Shown: in pieces, positions 16,661 to 24,471 of the stretch
Numbering within the stretch: the first letter of the stretch is position 1
Layout of the letters: each line of letters opens with the position of its first letter
NCBI GenBank assembly: GCA_910575405.1
Contig: CAJTER010000037.1
Coordinates: forward strand, 1-40,962
Direction of reading: 5' to 3'
Length of the DNA: 40,962 bases
From: Clostridia bacterium
Lineage (GTDB): Bacteria > Bacillota > Clostridia > Peptostreptococcales > Anaerovoracaceae
Made by a program: the position numbers and the translations under genes
Notes under the pieces: generated by a model
The model's database searches: none
What the model saw: the letters and a program-made list of their open reading frames with translations, nothing else
What the model was told of the DNA's origin: nothing

Positions 16661-16829
16661 CCTCCTAAAACAACTAATAATTTAATCAGTTCACTAAAAC
16701 AAATTTTTTCTCTTCGTAATTGTTCTCGCGCTCTCCATCAAATTATTTTGAAGAAGCTTTTATGGGCCTTTTTAAATTCGCACCTCATCTTGCTCAAGAC
16801 TTATATTTTGCGTATATATGTTACAATGT
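16661..16829. other. Leader region of the collapsed permease
   Basis: AT-rich sequence between the sigma-54 promoter and the permease remnant. No frame or structured element is recognised. Confidence 0.4.
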
Positions 16830-16845
16830 TACAAAATTCGTGCCA
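16830..16845 (-). promoter_or_regulatory. Sigma-54 promoter before the collapsed permease
   Basis: The minus-strand sequence TGGCACGAATTTTGTA matches the -24/-12 consensus with the same single deviation (TTGTA) as the gabT promoter. The two promoters share 15 of 16 bases, which suggests a common origin or shared control. The gene it served has collapsed, so it may now only drive a leader transcript. Confidence 0.7.
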
Positions 16846-16959
16846 TAATTAAAAAATTCACAATACCCTTTTTCGAATATCCGCTCTGTTGCTGAAAATG
16901 TTAGCTTTGGACTGTCATTTTTCTCTCCTGCTTATTTCCTCTGCAAATGAAAAAAGCAG

Positions 16960-16992
16960 AAAAAACAAAAACCGGAAATGATTTTCCGGCTT
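16960..16992 (-). terminator. Terminator after the MurE-like gene
   Basis: CCGGAAA and TTTCCGG form a stem with a TGAT-type loop. On the minus strand it is followed by GTTTTTGTTTTTT. It lies about 70 bases after the stop of the MurE-like gene and closes the four-gene operon. Confidence 0.8.
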
Positions 16993-17063
16993 TTGGACAT
17001 CGATATGGAAATTTTTTTCTGACTCCTATTCATCTCTGCATCATAATCTGCTATTTCTGCCTG

Positions 17064-18578
17064 CTATTTGTCAGCCAGAAAGGCTTCTACGTATTCTACA
17101 TCCGAAGGTGTGTCAATATACTGGGTTCCCCTCTTCTGTCTTGTCTCTCTTCCTTTGCCTGTAATAAGAACCACTGTATTGTCATCCGCTGTTTCAATAG
17201 CTTGACGGATAGCCTCTTCCCGATCCACAATAATCTCGCATGGACAGTCAAATTTCCTCACGTGGCCCGCGATTTCCTCGGAAATTTTCATAACCGGTTC
17301 TTCGCCTGCATCCTCTTCTGTAATATACACCTTGTCCGCAAATTTGCCGGCAATATCCCCCAGCTCTTTTCTTCTTCCCTGAGCCTTCTTTCCTGGGCAG
17401 CCGAATACAATAGTTATTTTCTTTCCCGGGTACTCCTTTTTTGTAGAAGCAAAGAGAGATTCAAAGCTCATCTGATTATGGGCATAATCCACAATTACAT
17501 CAAGTCCGCCGCTGCGGCTGGTGTAAATCTCCATTCTCCCGCTGACCCTGGCCTTTTTGAGACCTGCCTTTACATATTCTAAAGGAATATTGAGGGCATA
17601 ACTGATGGCAATCGCTGCCAGGGCGTTTTCTACGTTAAATAACCCGGTCATGCCGATTTTAAAATCTTCCTCAAAACTATCGCATTTTACGCGGAAGGAA
17701 ATCCCCTTTTTCCCAGGCTCCACTTCATAGCCGTAAATATCCGCCTCCGGGGTCTGTCCAAAGGTAATGATACGCTCTGCCTTACCCTTCGCCGCATTGA
17801 TAGCCTGCCCCGCATAATCGCTGTCCATATTAATACAGGCAGTTTTGCACTGACTAAACAGAACCATTTTGGCGTTCAAATAATCCTCAAAATTCGGGTG
17901 CTCAATATCGCTGATATGGTCAATTCCAATATTCAGGAAACACCCCACATCAAAGATAATCCCTCTGGTTCTGTCGTATTTCAGCGCCTGGCTGGAAACC
18001 TCCATAGTTAGGAACTCAATTCCGGTTCTGACTGCATTATCGTAATGGCGATGAAGATCCAGCGCTTCCGGCGTTGTAAGATGCGATTCCTCATTTACAA
18101 TCCCATCGTAATTATCAATTCCAGAAATCACTGCGCTGATGGGCTTTTTCTGATCCTTCAGGTATTCATCCAGGATATAACGCATAAAGTAGGTTGTGGT
18201 CGATTTTCCTTTTGTACCTGTAATTCCTGCAATCGTAAGGCGTTTCCACACCTGATTGTAAAACAGATCAGCGATCAGGGCCATGGCCTTGCGCATATCG
18301 TTTACAAGGATATACGGCACACCGGGAGCCTGCTCCTCATAGGAAACCTCACTGATGTAGGCAAACGCCCCTTCCTCTAATGCACCCAGCAGATAATCGA
18401 CTGTAAAGTGAGCCCCCTTGCAGATAAACAGTGTATCATAACGGATATCCTGTGAATTAAAGGAGACATAGCTCACCTTTTTCTTTGAAATCTCCTCCGG
18501 TATATGCTGCTCAGTAAGCAACCCCTGTTCTTTTAATACTTCTATATATTCGCCGAATAAGTGCAGTCTGTTTATCAT
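17064..18578 (-). CDS. MurE-like UDP-N-acetylmuramyl-tripeptide synthetase
   Basis: This 504-residue Mur ligase has an N-terminal UDP-binding domain with VSYVSFNSQDIRYDTLFICKG. The ATP-binding P-loop GITGTKGKSTTTYF lies near 117-130, and LTTPEALDLH and MEVSSQALKYDRTRG carry the MurE signature. NAKMVLF contains the lysine that is carbamylated in the family. The C-terminal domain has VIVDYAHNQMSFE and VLITGKGRE. The DNPR motif that selects meso-diaminopimelate is absent; the matching position reads EEDAGEEP, so another diamino acid such as lysine or ornithine is likelier. Its start overlaps the racemase stop by four bases. The operon context points to a D-Asp-bridged peptidoglycan. Confidence 0.85.
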   Translation of the reverse strand: MINRLHLFGEYIEVLKEQGLLTEQHIPEEISKKKVSYVSFNSQDIRYDTLFICKGAHFTVDYLLGALEEGAFAYISEVSYEEQAPGVPYILVNDMRKAMALIADLFYNQVWKRLTIAGITGTKGKSTTTYFMRYILDEYLKDQKKPISAVISGIDNYDGIVNEESHLTTPEALDLHRHYDNAVRTGIEFLTMEVSSQALKYDRTRGIIFDVGCFLNIGIDHISDIEHPNFEDYLNAKMVLFSQCKTACINMDSDYAGQAINAAKGKAERIITFGQTPEADIYGYEVEPGKKGISFRVKCDSFEEDFKIGMTGLFNVENALAAIAISYALNIPLEYVKAGLKKARVSGRMEIYTSRSGGLDVIVDYAHNQMSFESLFASTKKEYPGKKITIVFGCPGKKAQGRRKELGDIAGKFADKVYITEEDAGEEPVMKISEEIAGHVRKFDCPCEIIVDREEAIRQAIETADDNTVVLITGKGRETRQKRGTQYIDTPSDVEYVEAFLADK

Positions 18579-19297
18579 TTATCATTCCTCCTAAGTTTTT
18601 TCCCGCAGAGCAAGATCGACTCCTCTGCCAGCTCTTCCATAGCATCGACAAAGAAATCAGAAAGGCCCTGCTGTTCTTTAAAGCAGGAAAGCTCCGTGCA
18701 TGCCATAATCACGCAGCAGCATCCCTTCCCGCGCAGTTCCCGCTCCACGGCTTCAAAATCGTTATAATCAACGGGTTCTCCTTTTTTGACTCCCTCATAT
18801 ATGATCTTCATAACCCGTTTTTGGCTCTCAGATGATGGCACAACCGGGGTTAAGCCCAGTTTTTTACACTCCTTTTGATAGAGGTTCTGCTTAATGGTCC
18901 CGTCCGTTGCCATAATACCAACCTTTGCACCCTTTTCCAGTCTCTTTCCGATATTTTGCGCTGTAATCTGAATCATATTGAGAACCGGCAGCGAGTGCTC
19001 CTCCTGCAGCCTGTCTATCAGTACATGGGACGTATTACAAGGTATGGCAGCATAATCTGCCCCACTTTCCTGCAGCAGCTGAAGATCCTGAGAAAACCGC
19101 AGCAGCAATTCCTCCAGCCGACCCTCCTTTATGGCTTCTGTCCGATCTGGCATTGTCGCGTGGCTCAAAATAATCATATTGATATGATCCTGATCCCTCT
19201 GGGCATCCGTCTTTTCAATCACCATTTTGTAAAACAGCTGGCTGGCAAGAGGTCCCATTCCCCCAATAACGCCCAGTACCTTTGTTCCATCCTTCAT
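18575..19297 (-). CDS. Aspartate racemase family protein
   Basis: About 240 residues. The N-terminal GVIGGMGPLASQLFYKMV, the first catalytic cysteine in AAIPCNTSHVL and the second in VIMACTELSCF mark an aspartate/glutamate racemase that works without cofactor through two cysteines. HATMPDRTEAI is typical of the aspartate branch. It would supply D-aspartate to the ligase encoded just upstream. I prefer the ATG at 19297 (MKDGTKVLG), which has GGAG eleven bases upstream, over the GTG at 19309. It ends in a four-base overlap with the MurE-like gene. Confidence 0.87.
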   Translation of the reverse strand: MKDGTKVLGVIGGMGPLASQLFYKMVIEKTDAQRDQDHINMIILSHATMPDRTEAIKEGRLEELLLRFSQDLQLLQESGADYAAIPCNTSHVLIDRLQEEHSLPVLNMIQITAQNIGKRLEKGAKVGIMATDGTIKQNLYQKECKKLGLTPVVPSSESQKRVMKIIYEGVKKGEPVDYNDFEAVERELRGKGCCCVIMACTELSCFKEQQGLSDFFVDAMEELAEESILLCGKKLRRNDK

Positions 19298-19327
19298 CCC
19301 GTTTTCCACTCCAATATTATGCAGATT

Positions 19328-20530
19328 TTACTTATAATACTTTTTAAAGGCAGCGTGATGCCTGTGCATATTTTTAAAGACTCGCAGCTTTCGGATCAGG
19401 CTGCTGTCCGGCGCATATTTCAGGGGGTTTGAAACCTTTCCCTGTTCCATGAGCCTGCGCATTTTTTCCCGGTACTCTTCTGGCCGGATATAAGTAAAGG
19501 CCACCTTTTTCGGTACAACTGTAAACATATGCTCATTGTCTACAATCTGGAATTCAAGTGACTTGTCCAGAATGCGATCATCTACCACTAGCTTTGCAAT
19601 GTTTGCCCCAGCACCGGTTACATAGTAATTACTCCTGCCCTGCCTTGTATTAATTTCAAAGACCTTGTACTTGCCGTCTCTTCTGTCGTATTTGATATCA
19701 AAATTAGAAAACCCTACATATCCGATGTTCTCCAGCAGTGTTTTGAACTGACGCGTAATTTCATCGTTTTTCTCCGTAATAATGACAGCATGGTTTCCCA
19801 GTCCATGAGGCGTATGCTCCTCCAGCAGAACATGTCCCAGACACATCATTTTCACCTTTCCATGCTTGTCTGAATAATTGGTGAGAACCCGCATATAGGT
19901 ATCATCTCCGGGAATGAAATTCTGTATAATAACTGAATCTTCATACCCCGCGCCGTAAATGTCTCCCAGCACCCTCAGTACGTCCTTCCAGGTATCCTCT
20001 TTGTAGACCTTTTTCTGAGTCGGATACGGATGACGCCAGTACTCAATGCCATTGGAAGGTTTTACGATGTATGGGCCCTCAAAGGGTGTCTCTACCTTTA
20101 AACCCATATTTTTTTTGTGAACAAACGTAGTGGGATAATCGACTCCTGCCTTTTCACACATGGCGTAAAACTTTTCCTTATGGATCAGATCGTTCATCAG
20201 ATCGATTGGAATATATGGCGCAATGACGTTTTGCGGAAAGTTGTCCCGATTCTGGCTCATAAGCTGCACGTAGCTGTCCCCGCAGCCAATGAGAAGAACG
20301 GTTTTGTCCTTGTGCTCTGCCGCAAAGTCCTGAACCAGTCTGAGAAAGGTTTCCTGTTCATCCGCCTTTTCATTTGCCCTGTAATCTATAATTTTACTAT
20401 CCATGCAGGGGCCTGTAGGATACTTTCCATAAGCACTGGAAACGATCCCATACTGCTCATGGAAAGCCCTGGCTACGCTGCATACGTTAATATCTCCTGC
20501 AAAAAGTAATGGTATGAATTTTTTATCCAT
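19328..20530 (-). CDS. D-aspartate ligase-like ATP-grasp enzyme
   Basis: This 400-residue ATP-grasp protein resembles the Enterococcus faecium D-aspartate ligase (Aslfm) over its length as I remember it. Matching segments are FIPLLFAGDINVCSVARAF at the start, VIIQNFIPGDDTYMRVL, KMMCLGHVLLEEHTPHGLGN, GFSNFDIKYDRRDGKYKVFE and EINTRQGRSNYYVTG. Aslfm attaches the beta-carboxylate of D-Asp to the lysine side chain of the peptidoglycan precursor. The metal-binding Glu/Asn pair of ATP-grasp folds fits FEINTRQG. The start follows CAGGAG. The racemase gene 30 bases downstream would provide its substrate. A different carboxylate-amine ligase specificity cannot be excluded. Confidence 0.8.
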   Translation of the reverse strand: MDKKFIPLLFAGDINVCSVARAFHEQYGIVSSAYGKYPTGPCMDSKIIDYRANEKADEQETFLRLVQDFAAEHKDKTVLLIGCGDSYVQLMSQNRDNFPQNVIAPYIPIDLMNDLIHKEKFYAMCEKAGVDYPTTFVHKKNMGLKVETPFEGPYIVKPSNGIEYWRHPYPTQKKVYKEDTWKDVLRVLGDIYGAGYEDSVIIQNFIPGDDTYMRVLTNYSDKHGKVKMMCLGHVLLEEHTPHGLGNHAVIITEKNDEITRQFKTLLENIGYVGFSNFDIKYDRRDGKYKVFEINTRQGRSNYYVTGAGANIAKLVVDDRILDKSLEFQIVDNEHMFTVVPKKVAFTYIRPEEYREKMRRLMEQGKVSNPLKYAPDSSLIRKLRVFKNMHRHHAAFKKYYK

Positions 20531-20604
20531 TGTGTTCTCCTGTTTTCTATCTGCAGTTCCTTTATGATTTTATCTGCAGAATGTATAAAATGCTTATCTT
20601 TTTA

Positions 20605-21711
20605 TTATAATACGTTTTCTTCTATTTTACCAATGATTTCATCCCTTAGCGCATCTATTTTTTTGAAATCCATATTGGGGATATAGTAGCTCTCAAGGTG
20701 GTCATGTTCTTTTCTGGCCTTTGCAATACATCGCACTGCTTCATCTATCAGTTCGCCCATTCTCCTGCCGCAGTCTAAAAGCATCAGCTTTCGCTCTTCT
20801 AGTCTGCTCCAGTTTATCAGATCATTTGTATCAACCAGCTGCACGGTTTCCTTTCGCTCCCATGGCTCCAAATCATGGTAAGCATTGAGGGAAACAAATC
20901 CGATGCCAAGCTGCGGGATAAAAAGATGTTCCAACTTTTCATCCGGCTTCATAGGGCAGTAATATGCCTCCACATCCATGCCTCTGTAAAGCGCGCTTTC
21001 TGCTATGATATTGAGGAGCCTTGCATTGCTCAGGCCTATCGGTCCTGTAATCATATACAGCTTTTCATAGCCCTCTATAATGGAATCCAGATGGTTCTGT
21101 ACACCTGCCGGTGTGATGGCGCTTGCAAATTGTTTTTTGATCCGGCCCGGCTTAATCGCAATTTCCAAATGAGCCATTTCCTCGCCTACAATACTCGCTG
21201 CAAGCTTATAAAGCTCTCCATCCTCCATTGCATCCTCATAAGCCTGTGCCAGAGCATCATACAGGCTGCCTGCTGCCGCCAGATAGCAATATGCAGACCC
21301 AAACCAGCTTTTAATCTTGCTGCCGCTTTCCAGCACATGGCTCTTACATCTTTTCAGAGCCTCGCCATTCCAAAAATCCCCCAGGTGAACGATACTGTCC
21401 ACAGCTCCCGGGTTTACCGGATCTACTACGTGGGGGCTTGTGGCATCTATAATGGCAATTTTTTTCTGCCGCAGCACAACTCCGTCCAGCGAGTCCGGAT
21501 CAGAAGAACACCACATAAAATCCACCGGTTCTCCCTGCGCCGCAAAATGGTCCCCGATTTTTCGCATAAAAGTAGACTTGCCGACGCCCGGTCCGCCTTT
21601 CAGACAGATAATGCGGTTCGCTTCCTTCTGTCCCAATATGTACTCATAATAAGAAAAAAAGCCTTTTGGTGTATTTCCCCCTGGATAGATGTGCCTGATG
21701 TTTCCTTTCAA
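20605..21711 (-). CDS. P-loop ATPase of the PRK06851 type, unknown function
   Basis: This 368-residue protein has a Walker A motif in ICLKGGPGVGKSTFMRKIG (about 34-52) and a second nucleotide-loop-like segment, YMITGPIGLSNARLLNIIAE, in its second half. This gives the two-lobed appearance of the PRK06851-type family of Firmicutes. Other conserved pieces are VDFMWCSSDPDSLDGVV and IDATSPHVVDP. No biochemical role is established as far as I know. It is the first gene of the operon with the D-Asp ligase, racemase and MurE-like genes; the 74-base gap to the next gene has no terminator. AGGAGG lies before its ATG. Confidence 0.75.
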   Translation of the reverse strand: MKGNIRHIYPGGNTPKGFFSYYEYILGQKEANRIICLKGGPGVGKSTFMRKIGDHFAAQGEPVDFMWCSSDPDSLDGVVLRQKKIAIIDATSPHVVDPVNPGAVDSIVHLGDFWNGEALKRCKSHVLESGSKIKSWFGSAYCYLAAAGSLYDALAQAYEDAMEDGELYKLAASIVGEEMAHLEIAIKPGRIKKQFASAITPAGVQNHLDSIIEGYEKLYMITGPIGLSNARLLNIIAESALYRGMDVEAYYCPMKPDEKLEHLFIPQLGIGFVSLNAYHDLEPWERKETVQLVDTNDLINWSRLEERKLMLLDCGRRMGELIDEAVRCIAKARKEHDHLESYYIPNMDFKKIDALRDEIIGKIEENVL

Positions 21712-21737
21712 TGAAATTCCTCCTTTTCTTTTTGAGC

Positions 21738-21767
21738 GAGCTCCCCAGTCTCTGCTTCTGGGAGCTC
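21738..21767 (-). other. Hairpin in the leader of the PRK06851/D-Asp operon
   Basis: GAGCTCCC (21738-21745) and GGGAGCTC (21760-21767) form an 8-bp GC-rich stem 25-55 bases before the first start codon of the operon. It lacks a T-run. It may be a leader structure, or the base of a promoter-proximal operator. Confidence 0.4.
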
Positions 21768-21816
21768 TCCTCTACCTTCCTATGGTATGCAGGAGGGGCA
21801 CATCCAAGTTACAAAA

Positions 21817-21850
21817 AAACCTTCGGCAATGAGTCCGAAGGTTTGTTTTT
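21817..21850 (-). terminator. Terminator after the cysteine-rich protein gene
   Basis: AAACCTTCGG pairs with CCGAAGGTTT around a short loop. A-rich and T-rich flanks on both sides allow bidirectional use. It lies 40 bases past the stop of the minus-strand gene at 21887. Confidence 0.8.
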
Positions 21851-21886
21851 CTTTATTTCTCCTGGCATCATCCAAATAACCAGACG

Positions 21887-22165
21887 CTAACCCTGCTTTG
21901 CCAAATCCGAGATCTTTGAAAACCGTTCCATGATATATTCAAATCCACCGGGACTGTGGGGAATCAGGCAGTCGCTGCAATCTTTGATCCCGCTTTCACC
22001 GTATTTGAATTTGCCGCCGCACTCCGGCCCTAAAGCATAAAGAGGGCAGTAGCAGAACAGACAATTAAAGCTCTCCTCATCCTTTACCTTATGGCAGGGA
22101 AAGTACTCACACTCCTTATGGCTGAAAAATTTAAACTTTTTTGCTTCCTGATTCTGTTCCATCAT
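21887..22165 (-). CDS. Cysteine-rich small domain protein
   Basis: This 92-residue protein has ten cysteines, in patterns such as KECEYFPCHK, FNCLFCYCPLYALGPECGG and IKDCSDCLIPH. They match the cysteine-rich small domain family, probably a metal-binding module. The family sometimes occurs fused to or beside cobalamin-related genes, but no such genes are seen here. An AAGGAGAAA site precedes the ATG. It lies just downstream of the DUF975 gene in the same direction with a short gap and may be cotranscribed with it. Confidence 0.75.
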   Translation of the reverse strand: MMEQNQEAKKFKFFSHKECEYFPCHKVKDEESFNCLFCYCPLYALGPECGGKFKYGESGIKDCSDCLIPHSPGGFEYIMERFSKISDLAKQG

Positions 22166-22178
22166 GCATTTTCTCCTT

Positions 22179-23033
22179 TTAATACTGTCCTGGTGTATAT
22201 GTTTGAGCCCTCAGGTTTCCCTTAAGTATTTCATAAAAGGCGGTTTCTGCCGTAATCAGATAGGCGGTTTCTGCCGTAATCAGATAGGCGGTTACTCCGC
22301 ACATCCCCAAATCCAGTACCCAGCTGATAATAGTATAAACAATTCCGTAGCCTACAATTCGGAAAACCATGTTGGTAATAATAGAAATGACCAATGCAGT
22401 CAAAAGCGCCCATCCGATAAAGGAAAGCATCAGGCAAAACAGCTTTCCCTTGTTCCCCTTCATCAGGATTTTGCTTTCTCGGATGCACTCCATAATAGGC
22501 TTTTGCGGGTTATCGGCCAGAATGTAAAATGCTTGGCTGTAACGGAGCGCGGCAATAATCCCCGGGATCACAAACAGAAGGCTCCATAGGAAAATAAACA
22601 GTCCTGTCATAAAGCACAGCCCCAAAGCCTTAAAAAACTGTTCAAAGCCGGAAAAAACCTGATCCGGCTCCGCTGCTTTTCTGCGGAAGAGGTTGAGGAA
22701 AAAGAGCGAAATTCCCAATGTAAAGGCCCCTGTCACCAGAAACATATAGATACCGGACATGGCCGAAAACTTTTCCGCAGCCACTCCCATTCCCACACTT
22801 GCGCTGTATGCCGCATCGGAAAATATGCCGTAATTGCCGGAGCTGAGATAAAGATCGTGAGCCAGCTCCTGCATGGTTTTTCCAAAGAGCTGATCCAAAA
22901 TCAGAGCTGGAAGGGTGATACAGATGTCGTAGATCAAAACCGCGATTATGGCTGTCTGCCATTTGCCTGCAAGAGCCTGCCTAGCAAGGGTTCGTATGTT
23001 GGCGCTGGGTTCTGTTACAATTATGTTGTACAT
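22179..23033 (-). CDS. DUF975 family integral membrane protein
   Basis: This 284-residue protein has about six hydrophobic segments. It starts with the family-like IRTLARQALAGKWQTAIIAV and contains the family block FVIPGIIAALRYSQAFYILADNP, followed by IRESKILMKGNKGKLFCLMLSFIGWALL. DUF975 proteins are common in Firmicutes and have no known function. Near the C-terminus the peptide AYLITAETAYLITAETAFYE contains an exact 8-residue duplication encoded by a 24-base tandem repeat. AGGAGGAAC precedes the ATG. Confidence 0.82.
   Translation of the reverse strand: MYNIIVTEPSANIRTLARQALAGKWQTAIIAVLIYDICITLPALILDQLFGKTMQELAHDLYLSSGNYGIFSDAAYSASVGMGVAAEKFSAMSGIYMFLVTGAFTLGISLFFLNLFRRKAAEPDQVFSGFEQFFKALGLCFMTGLFIFLWSLLFVIPGIIAALRYSQAFYILADNPQKPIMECIRESKILMKGNKGKLFCLMLSFIGWALLTALVISIITNMVFRIVGYGIVYTIISWVLDLGMCGVTAYLITAETAYLITAETAFYEILKGNLRAQTYTPGQY
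22239..22293. repeat. 24-bp tandem repeat inside the DUF975 gene
   Basis: Two exact 24-base units (22239-22262 and 22263-22286) plus a partial third (7 bases) encode repeated YLITAETA on the minus strand. Units in multiples of three keep the frame open. Identity suggests a recent slippage duplication. Confidence 0.9.
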
Positions 23034-23142
23034 TGATGGTTGTTCCTCCTTTTATACGTGTTTCATCTTTTATTGTTCCACTTGATACTGTTTTACGTTA
23101 ACACACATTGATCCCGCTGTCAAGCCGGGATCCCTTCCAAAG

Positions 23143-23230
23143 AACAAAGTCGGCTTCGCCGATTCTCTTACAGAGGTAGACTTTGTTGATATTCCGTCAA
23201 TATCGTAAACGATATTTCCTACATAATAAA
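23143..23230 (-). repeat. Dispersed repeat, copy 2 (longer)
   Basis: This copy begins with a hairpin whose arms AACAAAGTC (23143-23151) and GACTTTGTT (23179-23187) enclose 27 bases. It continues through GATATT...AATATCGTAAACGATATTTCC, itself palindromic, to TACATAATAAA. It matches the shorter inverted copy at 8164-8220. It sits between the abfH terminator and the DUF975 gene, outside any coding frame. Confidence 0.7.
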
Positions 23231-23252
23231 GAAGACCGCCCTGCGGCGGCCT
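23226..23252 (-). terminator. Terminator after abfH
   Basis: GACCGCC and GGCGGCC flank a CTGC loop. On the minus strand the stem is followed by TTCTTTATTATG. It starts about 30 bases past the stop codon of the abfH gene. Confidence 0.65.
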
Positions 23253-23280
23253 CCTGTCTTTGCGTTTTTCCTGTTTCTGA

Positions 23281-24405
23281 TTAGTACAGGTTCTTGAAGA
23301 TTTCTGCAATTTCTTCCTCAGTAAGAGGTACATAGTTGTTGCCCAGCAGTCTCTGCTGATTGTCAACCGTTGATTTTGCAAATTCAGCAACCTGTTCTTC
23401 CTTCATTCCATATTCCTTCAGAGGTTTCTTTTCCAGAATCTTTCCTAGGAATTCGTCCAGTGCAGGATATACGTCAGCAGCATCGCATCCTAATACGTCA
23501 GCGAAGATCTTGTTAGCCAGTTCGATCTTACCCTTAGGCTGCTTTCTCATGTACATCTTAAATACTTCTGTGAAGCAGATGAAGTTTGCTTCGCCGTGAG
23601 CGATATGGAATGCGCCGCCGTGAGCATAGGACAGAGCGTGAACCGCACCGCAGCCAGCATTTCCAAATGCGATACCAGCATAGTTAGAAGCCAGTAAGAA
23701 GTCCTTTAACAGGTCTTTTCTGTTCTCTGCAGTGTTTCCGCCTGCAGCGATAATCTGCTTGTATCCGTTCATGATCATTTCGATAGCCTTCAGGGAATAC
23801 ATTTCTGTAAACGGGGAAGCCTTCGGTGACAGGAAGGATTCAACAGCGTGAATCAGAGCATCTACAGAAGAAGTTGCAAAAACTTTGTCAGGCAGTCCCT
23901 GTAGGGATTCTGGAATCAGAACTGCGATATCAGCATAAGTCTGCTCGTCAGCAATACCCTTCTTCAGGTTCAGGGAAGGAATAGAAGCTACTGCTACGTT
24001 TGTTACTTCGGAACCTGTTCCGCAGGTTGTCGGAACTACGACTAATTTCTTTACTCTCTTAGGAGCAACTTTACCAGTGTAAAGATCCGCTACTTTGTCA
24101 GGAATGTCGCAGGCTAATACTTTACAGCAGTCTACGATTGTACCACCGCCGAATGCGATAATTCTGTCATAATCATACTTATCCATTTCAGCCTTCATTG
24201 CGTCCATCATTTCGTCTGTCGGTTCGCCAGCGCCGTATTTTTCCTGATAAATAACAGGCATATCAATACCGAGCGGCTTTACATACGGATCATACATCCA
24301 CTGGTTTGTTACCAGAATGTCGCCTTTGCCCAGTTTGAACTCTTCGTTAAAGTCTTTAAATGTGTCAAAATAATGAACTGCAGGTACTACTCTTAATGCT
24401 TGCAT
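23281..24405 (-). CDS. abfH: 4-hydroxybutyrate dehydrogenase (NAD-dependent, iron-type)
   Basis: About 374 residues of the iron-containing group III alcohol dehydrogenase family. An N-terminal strand DILVTNQWMYDP precedes the nucleotide-binding IIAFGGGTIVDCCKVLA and the phosphate loop VPTTCGTGSEVTN. Metal ligands lie in SVDALIHAVESFLS and the histidines of YAHGGAFHIAHGEAN. The N-terminal pattern and length agree with the 4-hydroxybutyrate dehydrogenase of Clostridium aminobutyricum. It reduces succinate semialdehyde to 4-hydroxybutyrate with NADH. An ATG at 24405 (MQALRVVPAVHYFD) has AGAGGT upstream and is better than an in-frame start 13 codons earlier. It follows abfT by 66 bases and probably shares its transcript. 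Confidence 0.9.
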   Translation of the reverse strand: MQALRVVPAVHYFDTFKDFNEEFKLGKGDILVTNQWMYDPYVKPLGIDMPVIYQEKYGAGEPTDEMMDAMKAEMDKYDYDRIIAFGGGTIVDCCKVLACDIPDKVADLYTGKVAPKRVKKLVVVPTTCGTGSEVTNVAVASIPSLNLKKGIADEQTYADIAVLIPESLQGLPDKVFATSSVDALIHAVESFLSPKASPFTEMYSLKAIEMIMNGYKQIIAAGGNTAENRKDLLKDFLLASNYAGIAFGNAGCGAVHALSYAHGGAFHIAHGEANFICFTEVFKMYMRKQPKGKIELANKIFADVLGCDAADVYPALDEFLGKILEKKPLKEYGMKEEQVAEFAKSTVDNQQRLLGNNYVPLTEEEIAEIFKNLY

Positions 24406-24471
24406 AATTTTTTTACCTCTCTTCTCTTTTCCTATTAATAGCAATATACCATTTTTAATGCCTGGTGGACA

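Noticed and set aside
22239-22293. CRISPR-like short tandem repeat
   Set aside because: The 24-base units are directly adjacent without spacers and lie in frame inside a membrane protein gene.
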